Below are positions 11,319 through 19,499 of a DNA stretch of 64,000 nt, piece after piece. Below the pieces are notes generated by a model. That model did not search any database. It saw only the letters and a program-made list of their open reading frames with translations, and was not told where the DNA came from. Numbering within the stretch: the stretch's first letter is position 1; every line of letters starts with the position of its first letter. The translations under genes were made by a program, and so were the position numbers. Source of the stretch: Parabacteroides sp. (GTDB lineage: Bacteria; Bacteroidota; Bacteroidia; Bacteroidales; Tannerellaceae); NCBI GenBank assembly GCA_017481945.1, contig JAFUOJ010000006.1:53174-117173 (forward strand), written 5' to 3'.

Positions 11319-12821
11319 ATGAAAAACGAATTAGAAATGAATGCCAATCTTTTGGTTGCCTACTTAAAAAAGCCAGCTTCTGAATTTACAAAAGCGGATA
11401 TTATATCTTTCATAAAAGAGAATAACATCCGAATGATAAACTTTATGTATCCAGCTGGGGATGGACGTTTAAAAACGTTGAACTTCGTAATTAATAATGC
11501 GGCCTATTTAGATGCAATTCTGACCTGTGGTGAACGGGTAGATGGTTCCAGTCTATTCTCCTTTATTGAAGCAGGAAGTAGTGATCTATACGTAATTCCT
11601 CGTTTCCGCACAGCATTTGTTGATCCATTCTCAGAACTACCTACACTAAGTATGTTGTGTTCTTTTTTCAACAAAGATGGTGATCCTTTAGAAAGTTCTC
11701 CGGAATATACTTTACATAAAGCCAGTCAAGCTTTCACAGATGTAACCGGTATGGAATTTGAAGCAATGGGAGAATTAGAATATTATGTCATATCTGAAGC
11801 AAAAGAGTTATTCCCTGCTACTGACCAACGTGGTTATCATGAGTCTGGACCGTATGCTAAATTTAATCAATTCCGTACCCAATGTATGCAATACATAGCC
11901 CAAGCAGGTGGGCAAATCAAATACGGTCATTCTGAGGTAGGAAACTTTACACTGAATGGTAAGATTTATGAACAAAACGAAATTGAATTTTTACCTACAA
12001 AAGTGGAAGCTGCAGCTGATCAGCTGATGATTGCGAAATGGGTAATTCGTAATCTAGCTTATGAATATGGGTTAGATATCACATTTGCTCCTAAGATCAC
12101 AACAGGTAAAGCTGGTTCAGGCTTGCACATTCACATGCGAATTATGAAAGAAGGAAAGAACCAGATGTTACACGATGGTATCCTTTCAGAAACAGCCCGT
12201 AAAGCAATTGCCGGAATGATGGTTTTAGCTCCTTCAATCACAGCTTTTGGTAATACGAACCCAACTTCTTACTTCCGTTTGGTTCCTCATCAAGAAGCCC
12301 CGACTAACATTTGTTGGGGAGATCGTAACCGTTCGGTATTAGTACGTGTTCCATTAGGTTGGGCAGCCCAAAAGGATATGTGTGCTTCAGCCAACCCATT
12401 AGAGAAAGCAAGTAATTATGACACAACTCAAAAACAAACAGTTGAAATGCGTTCTCCAGACGGTTCTGCCGACTTATACCAATTATTAGCAGGTTTAGCT
12501 GTTGCCTGTCGCTACGGTTTCGAGTTACCCAATGCACTGGAAATTGCTGAGAAGACCTATGTAAATGTCAATATTCACAAAGAAGAGAACAAAGAACGTT
12601 TAGCAACGTTAGATCAGCTACCGGACAGTTGTGCAGCTTCAGCAGAACGATTGGAACAACAGAGAGCTATTTTTGAAGCATACCATGTCTTCAGTCCTAA
12701 TATGATTAATGGTATCATCCAAAAATTAAAAGGTTATAACGATAAAACTCTACGAAAAGAGTTGGAGAACAATCAAGCTGGGATGTTAGCATTGGTAGAA
12801 AACTATTTTCATTGCGGATAA
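11319..12821 (+). CDS. glnA: Glutamine synthetase, type I-like
   Basis: A 500-residue ATP-dependent enzyme that joins ammonia to glutamate. The N-terminal beta-grasp domain spans about residues 20-115 and the catalytic domain follows: GELEYYVIS (metal Glu), GHSEVGNF, GKAGSGLHIHM (ammonia and ATP loop), PTSYFRLVPHQEAPTNICWG and MRSPDGSADLY (substrate Arg and metal residues). The conserved NLYDLP adenylylation tyrosine motif of proteobacterial GlnA is not present in the C-terminal part, so control by adenylylation is unlikely. It is transcribed alone, between tRNA-Trp and a hairpin-rich intergenic region. Two glutamate dehydrogenases lie within 16 kb. Confidence 0.88.
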   Translation: MKNELEMNANLLVAYLKKPASEFTKADIISFIKENNIRMINFMYPAGDGRLKTLNFVINNAAYLDAILTCGERVDGSSLFSFIEAGSSDLYVIPRFRTAFVDPFSELPTLSMLCSFFNKDGDPLESSPEYTLHKASQAFTDVTGMEFEAMGELEYYVISEAKELFPATDQRGYHESGPYAKFNQFRTQCMQYIAQAGGQIKYGHSEVGNFTLNGKIYEQNEIEFLPTKVEAAADQLMIAKWVIRNLAYEYGLDITFAPKITTGKAGSGLHIHMRIMKEGKNQMLHDGILSETARKAIAGMMVLAPSITAFGNTNPTSYFRLVPHQEAPTNICWGDRNRSVLVRVPLGWAAQKDMCASANPLEKASNYDTTQKQTVEMRSPDGSADLYQLLAGLAVACRYGFELPNALEIAEKTYVNVNIHKEENKERLATLDQLPDSCAASAERLEQQRAIFEAYHVFSPNMINGIIQKLKGYNDKTLRKELENNQAGMLALVENYFHCG

Positions 12822-12926
12822 ATCTAAACCGAAGTGTATTAATATGCCTATATGGCATACCATAAAGCCTAATTTTAGAGAGGGACAGATCAAAAATAAG
12901 TTCTTTGCCCTTTCTTTATATTTTTT

Positions 12927-13030
12927 CTCACCAGAGAAAAATTTTTACCTGCCGAGGAAAATAAATTTGCTCGGCAGGTAAAAAATATTCCTCGACAAAT
13001 AAATCTCATTCTGTCAAAATGACAGAGACT
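12927..13030. repeat. Degenerate tandem array, about 21-bp period, five units
   Basis: Units start at 12927, 12949, 12970, 12991 and 13011, each opening with CTC or CTG and continuing into an A-rich tract. Neighbouring units are partly complementary, so the array folds into consecutive hairpins (12922-12941, 12942-12984, 13011-13025). It fills much of the gap between glutamine synthetase and the TonB receptor gene. Confidence 0.55.
12942..12984 (+). terminator. Terminator-like hairpin after glutamine synthetase
   Basis: A perfect 15-bp stem (TTTTTACCTGCCGAG, 12942-12956, with its complement at 12970-12984) encloses a 13-nt loop. It lies 120 bp after the glnA stop and could end that transcript, although the arms also belong to the tandem array and the T-tract is only part of the stem. 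Confidence 0.55.
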
Positions 13031-13034
13031 CAAA

Positions 13035-13054
13035 AATCACTACTAATAGTGATT
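13035..13054. promoter_or_regulatory. Candidate operator palindrome at the porphyrin operon promoter
   Basis: AATCACTA and TAGTGATT form a perfect 8+8 inverted repeat with a 4-bp centre. Its right arm overlaps a TTG (13053-13055) that lies 20 bp before TTCCTTTG (13076-13083), a one-mismatch -7 box. A repressor bound here would block the promoter of the gene at 13113. A second palindrome, CTGTCA/TGACAG, lies at 13011-13025. Confidence 0.45.
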
Positions 13055-13112
13055 GACACCAAGCTTTCTTTCATATTCCTTTGCAATCAGAAATTATAAA
13101 TTTTTATAAGCA

Positions 13113-15197
13113 ATGAATTTACACTATTTATCAATATTTACAAGTTTATTTCTATGCTATTGCGTATCTATCAACGCAACAGAACAAGACACTTCAAAGA
13201 TAAAAAATATAAACTTGGACGAAATAATCATCCAATCCTTCAAACAGCAACGAGACCTACGATTAGAACCACTCTCCGCCACTGCTATAACTGGGACCAG
13301 TATCCAAAACCGAAATATCACAGGAATTAAAGAATTCAGTTCTTTTGTTCCAAATCTTTTTATGCCAGACTATGGTTCAAAACTCACCTCCCCTGTTTTT
13401 ATTCGTGGTATTGGTTCCAAAATCAATTCGCCATCAGTAGGTCTATATGTAGATGGTATTCCCTATTTTGAAAAATCGGCATTCGATTTCGACTTTAATG
13501 AAATTGATAAAATAGAGGTATTGCGAGGACCACAAGGAACCCTTTATGGACGTAATACAATGGGAGGTATTATTAATGTATATACAAAATCTCCATTAAA
13601 ATATGACGGTACTAATATTTGGCTCTCTAATGGGAACTACGGTTACTGTGATTATGCACTCTCCCACTATAATCAAATAGGAGAAAACTTCGGATATGCC
13701 ATTTCGGGGAATTATAATCATTCCGACGGATATTTCACAAACCTATATACAGACAATAAAGTAGATGATATAAAATCAGGTTCCGCTCGTATTCGTCTGG
13801 AATGGAGACTTAAAAAGAACTTATCTCTCGGATTAACAAGTTCATTTGATCGTTCTAATCAAGGAGGTTATCCTTATGCTATATGTGACTCTATCACTCA
13901 TAAACTGGGAGAGATAAATTATAATGAATATAGTTTTTACAAACGGACGCTTTCAACAACAGGCTTTTCTATCGACTATCAAGGGAAAGGGTATAGTCTA
14001 AACAGCCGTACTGCTTACCAATACTTATCAGACCATCAAGGTATTGATCAAGACTTTACTCCGCAAAACATTTATTTTGCTCGTCAGGATATGAAACAGA
14101 ATATGGTTTCAGAAGAATTTAATATCAAATCCACGACAAACAGTTCTTATAAATGGTTATTTGGAGCTTTTGGATTTTGGCAAGGAATTGATAATACGGT
14201 AACTCTTGATTATTTGGCAAAAGAATATGCTACACGAAAACTATATAATACCCCAACTTACGGTATCGCTTTATATCATCAGTCAACTATTGATAATCTT
14301 TTTATTCGTGGGTTATCTCTGACATTTGGTATTCGATATGATTATGAACATGCATCTAATGATTATACCTATTATAAAGAGACAACATCTAATAACGAAT
14401 TAGTAGATATATTCAAAAGTAGTTTAAAATTCAACCAAATAACACCTAAATTTGCTTTACAATATATGTTTCCATCTTCTGGAATTATCTATGCTACAGT
14501 AACCAAAGGATATAAAACAGGAGGCTTTAATACCTCTTTTGAGCAAGAGGAAGATCGTTCTTTTAAACCTGAGACGAGCTGGAACTATGAGTTGGGAGCC
14601 AAACATCCATTTTTGGACAAACGTCTAAATGCCGAATTCTGCTTATTTTGGATTGATTGGAAAAACCAACAAATATACCAAATGCTTGCTACACAAAACG
14701 GACAATTACTACGGAATGCCGGACGTAGCGAAAGTAAAGGAGTTGAAGTTTCTCTCCAAGGGAATCCTTTCAATGGTTTCATGGTACAAGTATATTACGG
14801 TTTTACTCATGCGACTTTCAAGGATTATAAAGATGAACGAAAAGGGATTAATTATAAAGGGAACTATCTTCCATTAGTTCCAAAGCATACTTTTGCGGTA
14901 GGAGCAGATTACACTATCCCCAATCCTTGTTCACACATTGATCGTTTCACAATCAGTGCCAATTACACAGGAACCGGACGTATTCAATGGAAAGAAAACA
15001 ACACCGTTTCTCAACCTTATTATGGACAATTGAATGCAAAAGTATCTGCGACCAAAGAATTTATTACCTTTGCACTCTGGGCAAAGAACATTACAAATAC
15101 AAATTATACTGCATATTATTTCGAAAGCGGTGGTAATGGATTTGCTCAAAAAGGACGTCCATTCACAATTGGAGGAAATATACAATTAAATTTTTAA
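13113..15197 (+). CDS. TonB-dependent outer-membrane receptor, porphyrin/heme-type by context
   Basis: A 694-residue receptor with a signal peptide (about residues 1-22), an N-terminal plug domain (VFIRGIGSKINSPSVGLYVD; IEVLRGPQGTLYGRNTMGG at about 137-155) and a 22-strand-type barrel ending in the aromatic C-terminus NIQLNF. It lacks the carboxypeptidase-like extension of SusC proteins and has no SusD partner, so a small ligand rather than a glycan is likely. It is the first gene of an operon with an AmpG-like permease (1 bp gap), HemN, protoporphyrinogen oxidase and a small membrane protein. From that context the ligand is probably a porphyrin or coproporphyrin(ogen); an iron-siderophore ligand cannot be excluded. 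Confidence 0.85.
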   Translation: MNLHYLSIFTSLFLCYCVSINATEQDTSKIKNINLDEIIIQSFKQQRDLRLEPLSATAITGTSIQNRNITGIKEFSSFVPNLFMPDYGSKLTSPVFIRGIGSKINSPSVGLYVDGIPYFEKSAFDFDFNEIDKIEVLRGPQGTLYGRNTMGGIINVYTKSPLKYDGTNIWLSNGNYGYCDYALSHYNQIGENFGYAISGNYNHSDGYFTNLYTDNKVDDIKSGSARIRLEWRLKKNLSLGLTSSFDRSNQGGYPYAICDSITHKLGEINYNEYSFYKRTLSTTGFSIDYQGKGYSLNSRTAYQYLSDHQGIDQDFTPQNIYFARQDMKQNMVSEEFNIKSTTNSSYKWLFGAFGFWQGIDNTVTLDYLAKEYATRKLYNTPTYGIALYHQSTIDNLFIRGLSLTFGIRYDYEHASNDYTYYKETTSNNELVDIFKSSLKFNQITPKFALQYMFPSSGIIYATVTKGYKTGGFNTSFEQEEDRSFKPETSWNYELGAKHPFLDKRLNAEFCLFWIDWKNQQIYQMLATQNGQLLRNAGRSESKGVEVSLQGNPFNGFMVQVYYGFTHATFKDYKDERKGINYKGNYLPLVPKHTFAVGADYTIPNPCSHIDRFTISANYTGTGRIQWKENNTVSQPYYGQLNAKVSATKEFITFALWAKNITNTNYTAYYFESGGNGFAQKGRPFTIGGNIQLNF

Positions 15198-15198
15198 G

Positions 15199-16404
15199 AT
15201 GATACAAAAAGAAAAGACATATAATCTTGCAACTTTTTTCTGCCTTTATATAGCGCAGACCATTCCGATGAGCTTCTTTTCTACAGTCATACCTGTAATG
15301 ATGAGACAAGAAAATTTTTCTCTTTCAGCTATTGGTTTGTTACAACTCATTAAGTTACCATGGATATTAAAATTTCTTTGGTCTCCTTTAGTAGACCGAC
15401 ATGCTCTAACAACAAGAGATTATAAGCGATGGATTTTTTCTTCAGAACTTATCTATGCGATACTTATTTTTGCAGTTGCTTTACTTGATTTCAAGACAGA
15501 TTTCTATACGATTCTAACATTAATTATTATTTCTTTCATTGCTTCAGCAACTCAAGATATTGCAACAGACGCTTTAGCAGTATTGGCTTTTAATCGCAAA
15601 GACAAAAGTCTTGTAAACAGTATGCAATCAATGGGGAGTTTTGGAGGTTCAATGATTGGAAGCGGTGTTCTCCTTTTACTATTTAAACAAATTGGATGGA
15701 ACTATTTACTACCTTGCTTGGCTTTATTTGTAATCATAGCTTTATTACCGCTTCTATTTAACAAAACAATAGACATACAAACAAAAGATAAAGATCAACG
15801 AGCAAAAAAAGCAGATGTGTTTTACTTTTTTACTCGTCGAGATATTTGGAAACAGGTTGGTTTCCTATTCCTCTATTATTCTGGTTTAATCGGAACACTT
15901 GCTATGTTAAGACCTTGGTTAGTTGACTTAGGGTATGATATGAAAGAGATAGGTATGATGAGCGGAGTAGCAGGAACATTTGTTGGATTCCTTTCTTCTT
16001 TTATAGGAGGAATGATTATCCGGAAAATTGGACGATACAAAGCTCGGATTCTTTTCGCTTTTTTTGTACTAATAGCTACTTGCTATTTCTTCGGACTTTC
16101 CTATACAATACCTACAACAGCAATGCTTTATGGAGGAATTTTTCTTTTATGGGGAAGCTATGGAATGGCAACAATTGTAGTTTATACAACAGCAATGGAT
16201 TGTGTTCGTCCCGGACGTGAAGGGACTGATTTTACAATCCAAACCGTAATTACTCATCTCAGTGGAATGTTAATGGCTATTTTAAGCGGAAAGATAGCTG
16301 ATCATACAGGTTATCATGGTCTTTTTCTTTTTGAAACAACCATTGCTTTTATATCTCTTATTTATATATTAACCGTTTTCAGAAAAAATAAAAATACGAT
16401 ATGA
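15199..16404 (+). CDS. AmpG/PAT-family MFS permease in the porphyrin operon
   Basis: A 401-residue inner-membrane transporter with about 12 hydrophobic segments. PAT/AmpG-family hallmarks are visible: LPWILKFLWSPLVD in loop 2-3 and ASATQDIATDALAV in TM4, close to the SAxQDIAxDA motif of AmpG. It begins 1 bp after the TonB receptor stop and its own TGA overlaps the hemN ATG (ATGA), so it is coupled to both. AmpG imports muropeptides in Proteobacteria, but the neighbours here point to a tetrapyrrole substrate. A second AmpG-type paralogue lies in the MurNAc cluster at 44777, which makes a cell-wall role for this copy less needed. Confidence 0.8.
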   Translation: MIQKEKTYNLATFFCLYIAQTIPMSFFSTVIPVMMRQENFSLSAIGLLQLIKLPWILKFLWSPLVDRHALTTRDYKRWIFSSELIYAILIFAVALLDFKTDFYTILTLIIISFIASATQDIATDALAVLAFNRKDKSLVNSMQSMGSFGGSMIGSGVLLLLFKQIGWNYLLPCLALFVIIALLPLLFNKTIDIQTKDKDQRAKKADVFYFFTRRDIWKQVGFLFLYYSGLIGTLAMLRPWLVDLGYDMKEIGMMSGVAGTFVGFLSSFIGGMIIRKIGRYKARILFAFFVLIATCYFFGLSYTIPTTAMLYGGIFLLWGSYGMATIVVYTTAMDCVRPGREGTDFTIQTVITHLSGMLMAILSGKIADHTGYHGLFLFETTIAFISLIYILTVFRKNKNTI

Positions 16405-17768
16405 AACAGGAGCTTTTAGATAAATATAATACACCGGTTCCTCGATATACAAGCTATCCACCGGCCAATTATTTCCATGAGGGATTCAATAGTGAACAAT
16501 ACAAAGAGGCGATTTGTGAATCAAATAATCAATATCCTCAATCGCTCTCCTTTTATTTTCACATTCCGTTTTGTCTGCGTTTATGTCATTATTGCGGATG
16601 TAACTCTTATGCTGCACCAACAGAAGAGATTCTCCACAGATATATTGCGGCATTACATAAAGAAATTGACATGGTTCTTCCCCTTCTTTCTAAAACCCGT
16701 AAAATCTCACAAATTCATTATGGTGGAGGAAGTCCGACTTTCCTACCAGCGATCGAAATCGAAGAATTAAACAATCACATTTTAGAACATTTTGAAACAA
16801 TCCATCATCCAGAAATTGCAATTGAGTGTCATCCCGGTTGGATGAGTGAAAAAGACTGGAATGAATTAATTGGTGCAGGATTTAATCGTCTCAGTATTGG
16901 AATACAGGATTTTAATCCTTTAGTTCTAACAATAGTTCATAGAAAGTCATCTTTACTTCCTCCCGAAGAAATTGTATCAATATTACGATCCTCTAAAGTA
17001 CGTATAAATATGGATTTTCTTTACGGCCTCCCTCTTCAAACAGAAGCAAGTTTTTCTGAAACTATTGAGAGAGCTGTATCTTTACAGCCAGATCGTTTAG
17101 TCACATTCTCATACGCTCACGTTCCTTGGGCCTTCCCAAGACAAAAAATTTTAGAAAAGGCAGGACTTCCATCCAGTGATGAAAAAAGTAAAATGTTTGA
17201 AAATGCTTATAGAATTCTTTGTCAGGCTAATTATCAACCAATTGGATTAGATCATTTTGTTCGAAAAGATGATGAATTATATACAGCTTTACAAAATGGA
17301 CAACTACATCGAAACTTCCAAGGTTATTGTACACGTCGCACAACAGGACAAGTATATGCTTTTGGAGTAACCGGAATCAGTCAATTAAGTACAGCCTACG
17401 CACAAAACACAAAAGATATTATAGAATACATCGAAAAAATAGAAGCTGGTATTTTACCAATTTCTAAAGGTTACCAACTAAGTACAGAAGAACAAATTAC
17501 TCGTGAAGTAATTGAAACTCTCATGTGTAACTATCGTATCAATTGGAATGAATTATCAGAACATTTAAAAATTTCTGTAGACGAAATCAAACAAGCGACC
17601 GCCTATACTCCCACTCGATTAGAAGAATTCGCAGCTGATGGTATCATTGAATTTGATGAAAATCATATTCAAATGACAACAGAAGGAAAACTTTTTGTTC
17701 GCAATGTAGCTGCTTCATTAGACAAACTAATGTTCAAAACAGACAAATCATTTTCTAAACCTGTATAA
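16401..17768 (+). CDS. hemN: Oxygen-independent coproporphyrinogen III oxidase HemN
   Basis: A 455-residue radical-SAM enzyme that decarboxylates coproporphyrinogen III to protoporphyrinogen IX without oxygen. The iron-sulfur motif HIPFCLRLCHYCGCN has C58, C62, C65 and C67; the fourth Cys (CGCN) marks true HemN rather than the heme chaperone HemW, where it is Phe. The YGGGSPTFL SAM-binding motif, IECHPG, RLSIGIQDF and NMDFLYGLPLQT follow in order, and the C-terminal HemN domain begins near residue 360. Length is close to E. coli HemN (457). The ATG overlaps the permease stop, and the oxidase HemG follows after 1 bp. Confidence 0.93.
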   Translation: MKQELLDKYNTPVPRYTSYPPANYFHEGFNSEQYKEAICESNNQYPQSLSFYFHIPFCLRLCHYCGCNSYAAPTEEILHRYIAALHKEIDMVLPLLSKTRKISQIHYGGGSPTFLPAIEIEELNNHILEHFETIHHPEIAIECHPGWMSEKDWNELIGAGFNRLSIGIQDFNPLVLTIVHRKSSLLPPEEIVSILRSSKVRINMDFLYGLPLQTEASFSETIERAVSLQPDRLVTFSYAHVPWAFPRQKILEKAGLPSSDEKSKMFENAYRILCQANYQPIGLDHFVRKDDELYTALQNGQLHRNFQGYCTRRTTGQVYAFGVTGISQLSTAYAQNTKDIIEYIEKIEAGILPISKGYQLSTEEQITREVIETLMCNYRINWNELSEHLKISVDEIKQATAYTPTRLEEFAADGIIEFDENHIQMTTEGKLFVRNVAASLDKLMFKTDKSFSKPV

Positions 17769-17769
17769 A

Positions 17770-19143
17770 ATGGAAAAAGATATTATTATAATTGGAGCTG
17801 GACTAACTGGATTAACTACTGGTTTTTGGCTATCTCAGGCAGGAAAGAACATACAAATATTAGAACGACAAAATCGTGTAGGAGGACAAATTCAAACTTA
17901 CCAAGAAAATGGATTTATTTTTGAAAGTGGTCCCAATACAGGAGTTATTTCTTACCCTGAAGTTGCAGAGTTATTCAATGCTCTTTCTCCTTCTTGTTTT
18001 TTAGAAACAGCTTGTGAAGATTCTAAGCGACGTTTAATTTGGAAAAGAGATAAATTTCATACGCTCCCTTCCGGATTATTCAGTGCTATTACAACCCCTC
18101 TATTTACTCTTAAGGATAAGTTCCGTATTTTAGGAGAACCTTTTCGCAAAAAGGGAAACAACCCTAATGAATCTATAGCCGAATTAACAATTCGGCGTTT
18201 AGGTAAATCTTTTTTAAATTACGCAGTAGATCCCTTTCTATCAGGGGTATATGCAGGAAATCCTCACACCCTAATTACCCGCTATGCACTTCCTAAGTTA
18301 TATAATTTAGAACAACAATACGGTAGTTTTATTCGAGGTACTATAGCAAAAGCAAAACTTCCTAAAACTGAACGCGATCTCCTGGCTACTAAAAAAGTTT
18401 TTTCTGCCGTAGGAGGATTAAGTCAGCTTACTTTTTCATTAGAAAAAGCTATTGGAGACGAGCATATAACTCTCTCAGCGAATGATATAAGCATTCAACC
18501 TCACGGACAAAAATGGCAAGTAAAGTTTTCTTCTCCAAACGGAGAGCAGAAACTTATCACAAAGTATGTAATTACAACTTCAGGAGCTTATACATTACCA
18601 CAACTATTACCATTTATTCCAAAAGAAAAAATGGATAAAATCAGCAATTTATATTATGCACCAATAGTACAAGCTAGTGTTGGTATTCAAGACACAAAAG
18701 GATTACAATTCAAAGCTTTTGGAGGGCTTGTTCCATCTCTTGAAAAAAAAGACATACTAGGAGTTTTATTTCCTTCTGCCTGCTTCTCTAACAGAGCTCC
18801 CCAAAAAGGAGTTCTATTTTCATTTTTTATCGGAGGAGTAAAACATCCTGAATTCTTAAATTGGTCTGATGAAAAATTAAAAGCACTTATAAAAAAGCAG
18901 TTACATAAAATGCTAAATTTTCCAACCGAAATAGAACCCGATATGATTCATATTTTTCGGCATGAACATGCAATTCCCCAATATGAACAAAGTAGTGGTG
19001 AGCGTTTTAAAACGATAACAGAATTAGAATCTACTTATCCAGGTCTTATTTTAGCTGGTAATATCAAAGGAGGTATTGGTATGGCTGACCGTATTCGTCA
19101 GGCAACTGAAATTACAAGAAATCTTATACAATCTAATAAATAA
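17770..19143 (+). CDS. hemG: Protoporphyrinogen oxidase, HemY-type flavoprotein (often named HemG in Bacteroidales)
   Basis: A 457-residue FAD enzyme that oxidises protoporphyrinogen IX to protoporphyrin IX. The dinucleotide-binding motif IIIGAGLTGLTTGF is at residues 5-18, followed by ILERQNRVGGQIQTY, the FESGPNTG substrate-pocket segment, LGKSFLNYAVDPFLSGVYAG in the middle and the C-terminal FAD motif LILAGNIKGGIGMADRIRQA. It follows hemN by 1 bp and precedes a 57-residue membrane protein by 3 bp. HemN and this enzyme carry out consecutive steps. In the classical scheme only ferrochelatase would remain to make heme; it is not in this window. Confidence 0.92.
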   Translation: MEKDIIIIGAGLTGLTTGFWLSQAGKNIQILERQNRVGGQIQTYQENGFIFESGPNTGVISYPEVAELFNALSPSCFLETACEDSKRRLIWKRDKFHTLPSGLFSAITTPLFTLKDKFRILGEPFRKKGNNPNESIAELTIRRLGKSFLNYAVDPFLSGVYAGNPHTLITRYALPKLYNLEQQYGSFIRGTIAKAKLPKTERDLLATKKVFSAVGGLSQLTFSLEKAIGDEHITLSANDISIQPHGQKWQVKFSSPNGEQKLITKYVITTSGAYTLPQLLPFIPKEKMDKISNLYYAPIVQASVGIQDTKGLQFKAFGGLVPSLEKKDILGVLFPSACFSNRAPQKGVLFSFFIGGVKHPEFLNWSDEKLKALIKKQLHKMLNFPTEIEPDMIHIFRHEHAIPQYEQSSGERFKTITELESTYPGLILAGNIKGGIGMADRIRQATEITRNLIQSNK

Positions 19144-19146
19144 AAA

Positions 19147-19320
19147 ATGGCACGGAAAAAATTCACAAATAGTCAAGTCATATGTATTACTCTTCTATGG
19201 GGTATTCTTTGTTATATCATGCTTGCATATAGCAAAAAAATCACATTCGATATTATTTTCTCTTTAATAGCCTCTGCTATCATTGTATTTATTCCTATTT
19301 ATAAAAGTAGGAGAAAATAG
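19147..19320 (+). CDS. 57-residue membrane protein at the end of the porphyrin operon
   Basis: An ATG 3 bp after the oxidase stop opens a 57-codon frame ending TAG at 19318-19320. The product starts MARKKFTNS, has two hydrophobic stretches (about residues 11-28 and 34-52) separated by SKKITFD, and ends with the basic tail KSRRK, so it is a two-helix inner-membrane protein with both ends probably in the cytoplasm. I do not recognise the family. The spacing says it belongs to the operon. A role as an accessory subunit of the permease or of the membrane-bound oxidase is a guess. Confidence 0.65.
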   Translation: MARKKFTNSQVICITLLWGILCYIMLAYSKKITFDIIFSLIASAIIVFIPIYKSRRK

Positions 19321-19395
19321 CAAACTAACATTTAGACACTTTTACGCGATTAAAATACCGAAATGATATTTTAATCGCATTTTTTCTTTCAATTA

Positions 19396-19426
19396 TTTGC
19401 TTGTATAAAATTTTAACTTACCTTTG
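19396..19426 (+). promoter_or_regulatory. Promoter of the first glutamate dehydrogenase gene
   Basis: TTTG (19396-19399), a 19-bp spacer and TACCTTTG (19419-19426) give a consensus Bacteroidota promoter. The ATG lies 74 bp further on, leaving a 5' leader of about 65 nt. Confidence 0.75.
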
Positions 19427-19499
19427 CAGCGTCTTTTTCAGAAAGACATCTAAATAACAAATTGATATAAGAAGTATAACATAAAAATATATTAGTCTT

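Noticed and set aside
16401-17768. Heme chaperone HemW instead of HemN
   Set aside because: The fourth cysteine (CGCN) and the length fit HemN; HemW has Phe at that place and is shorter.
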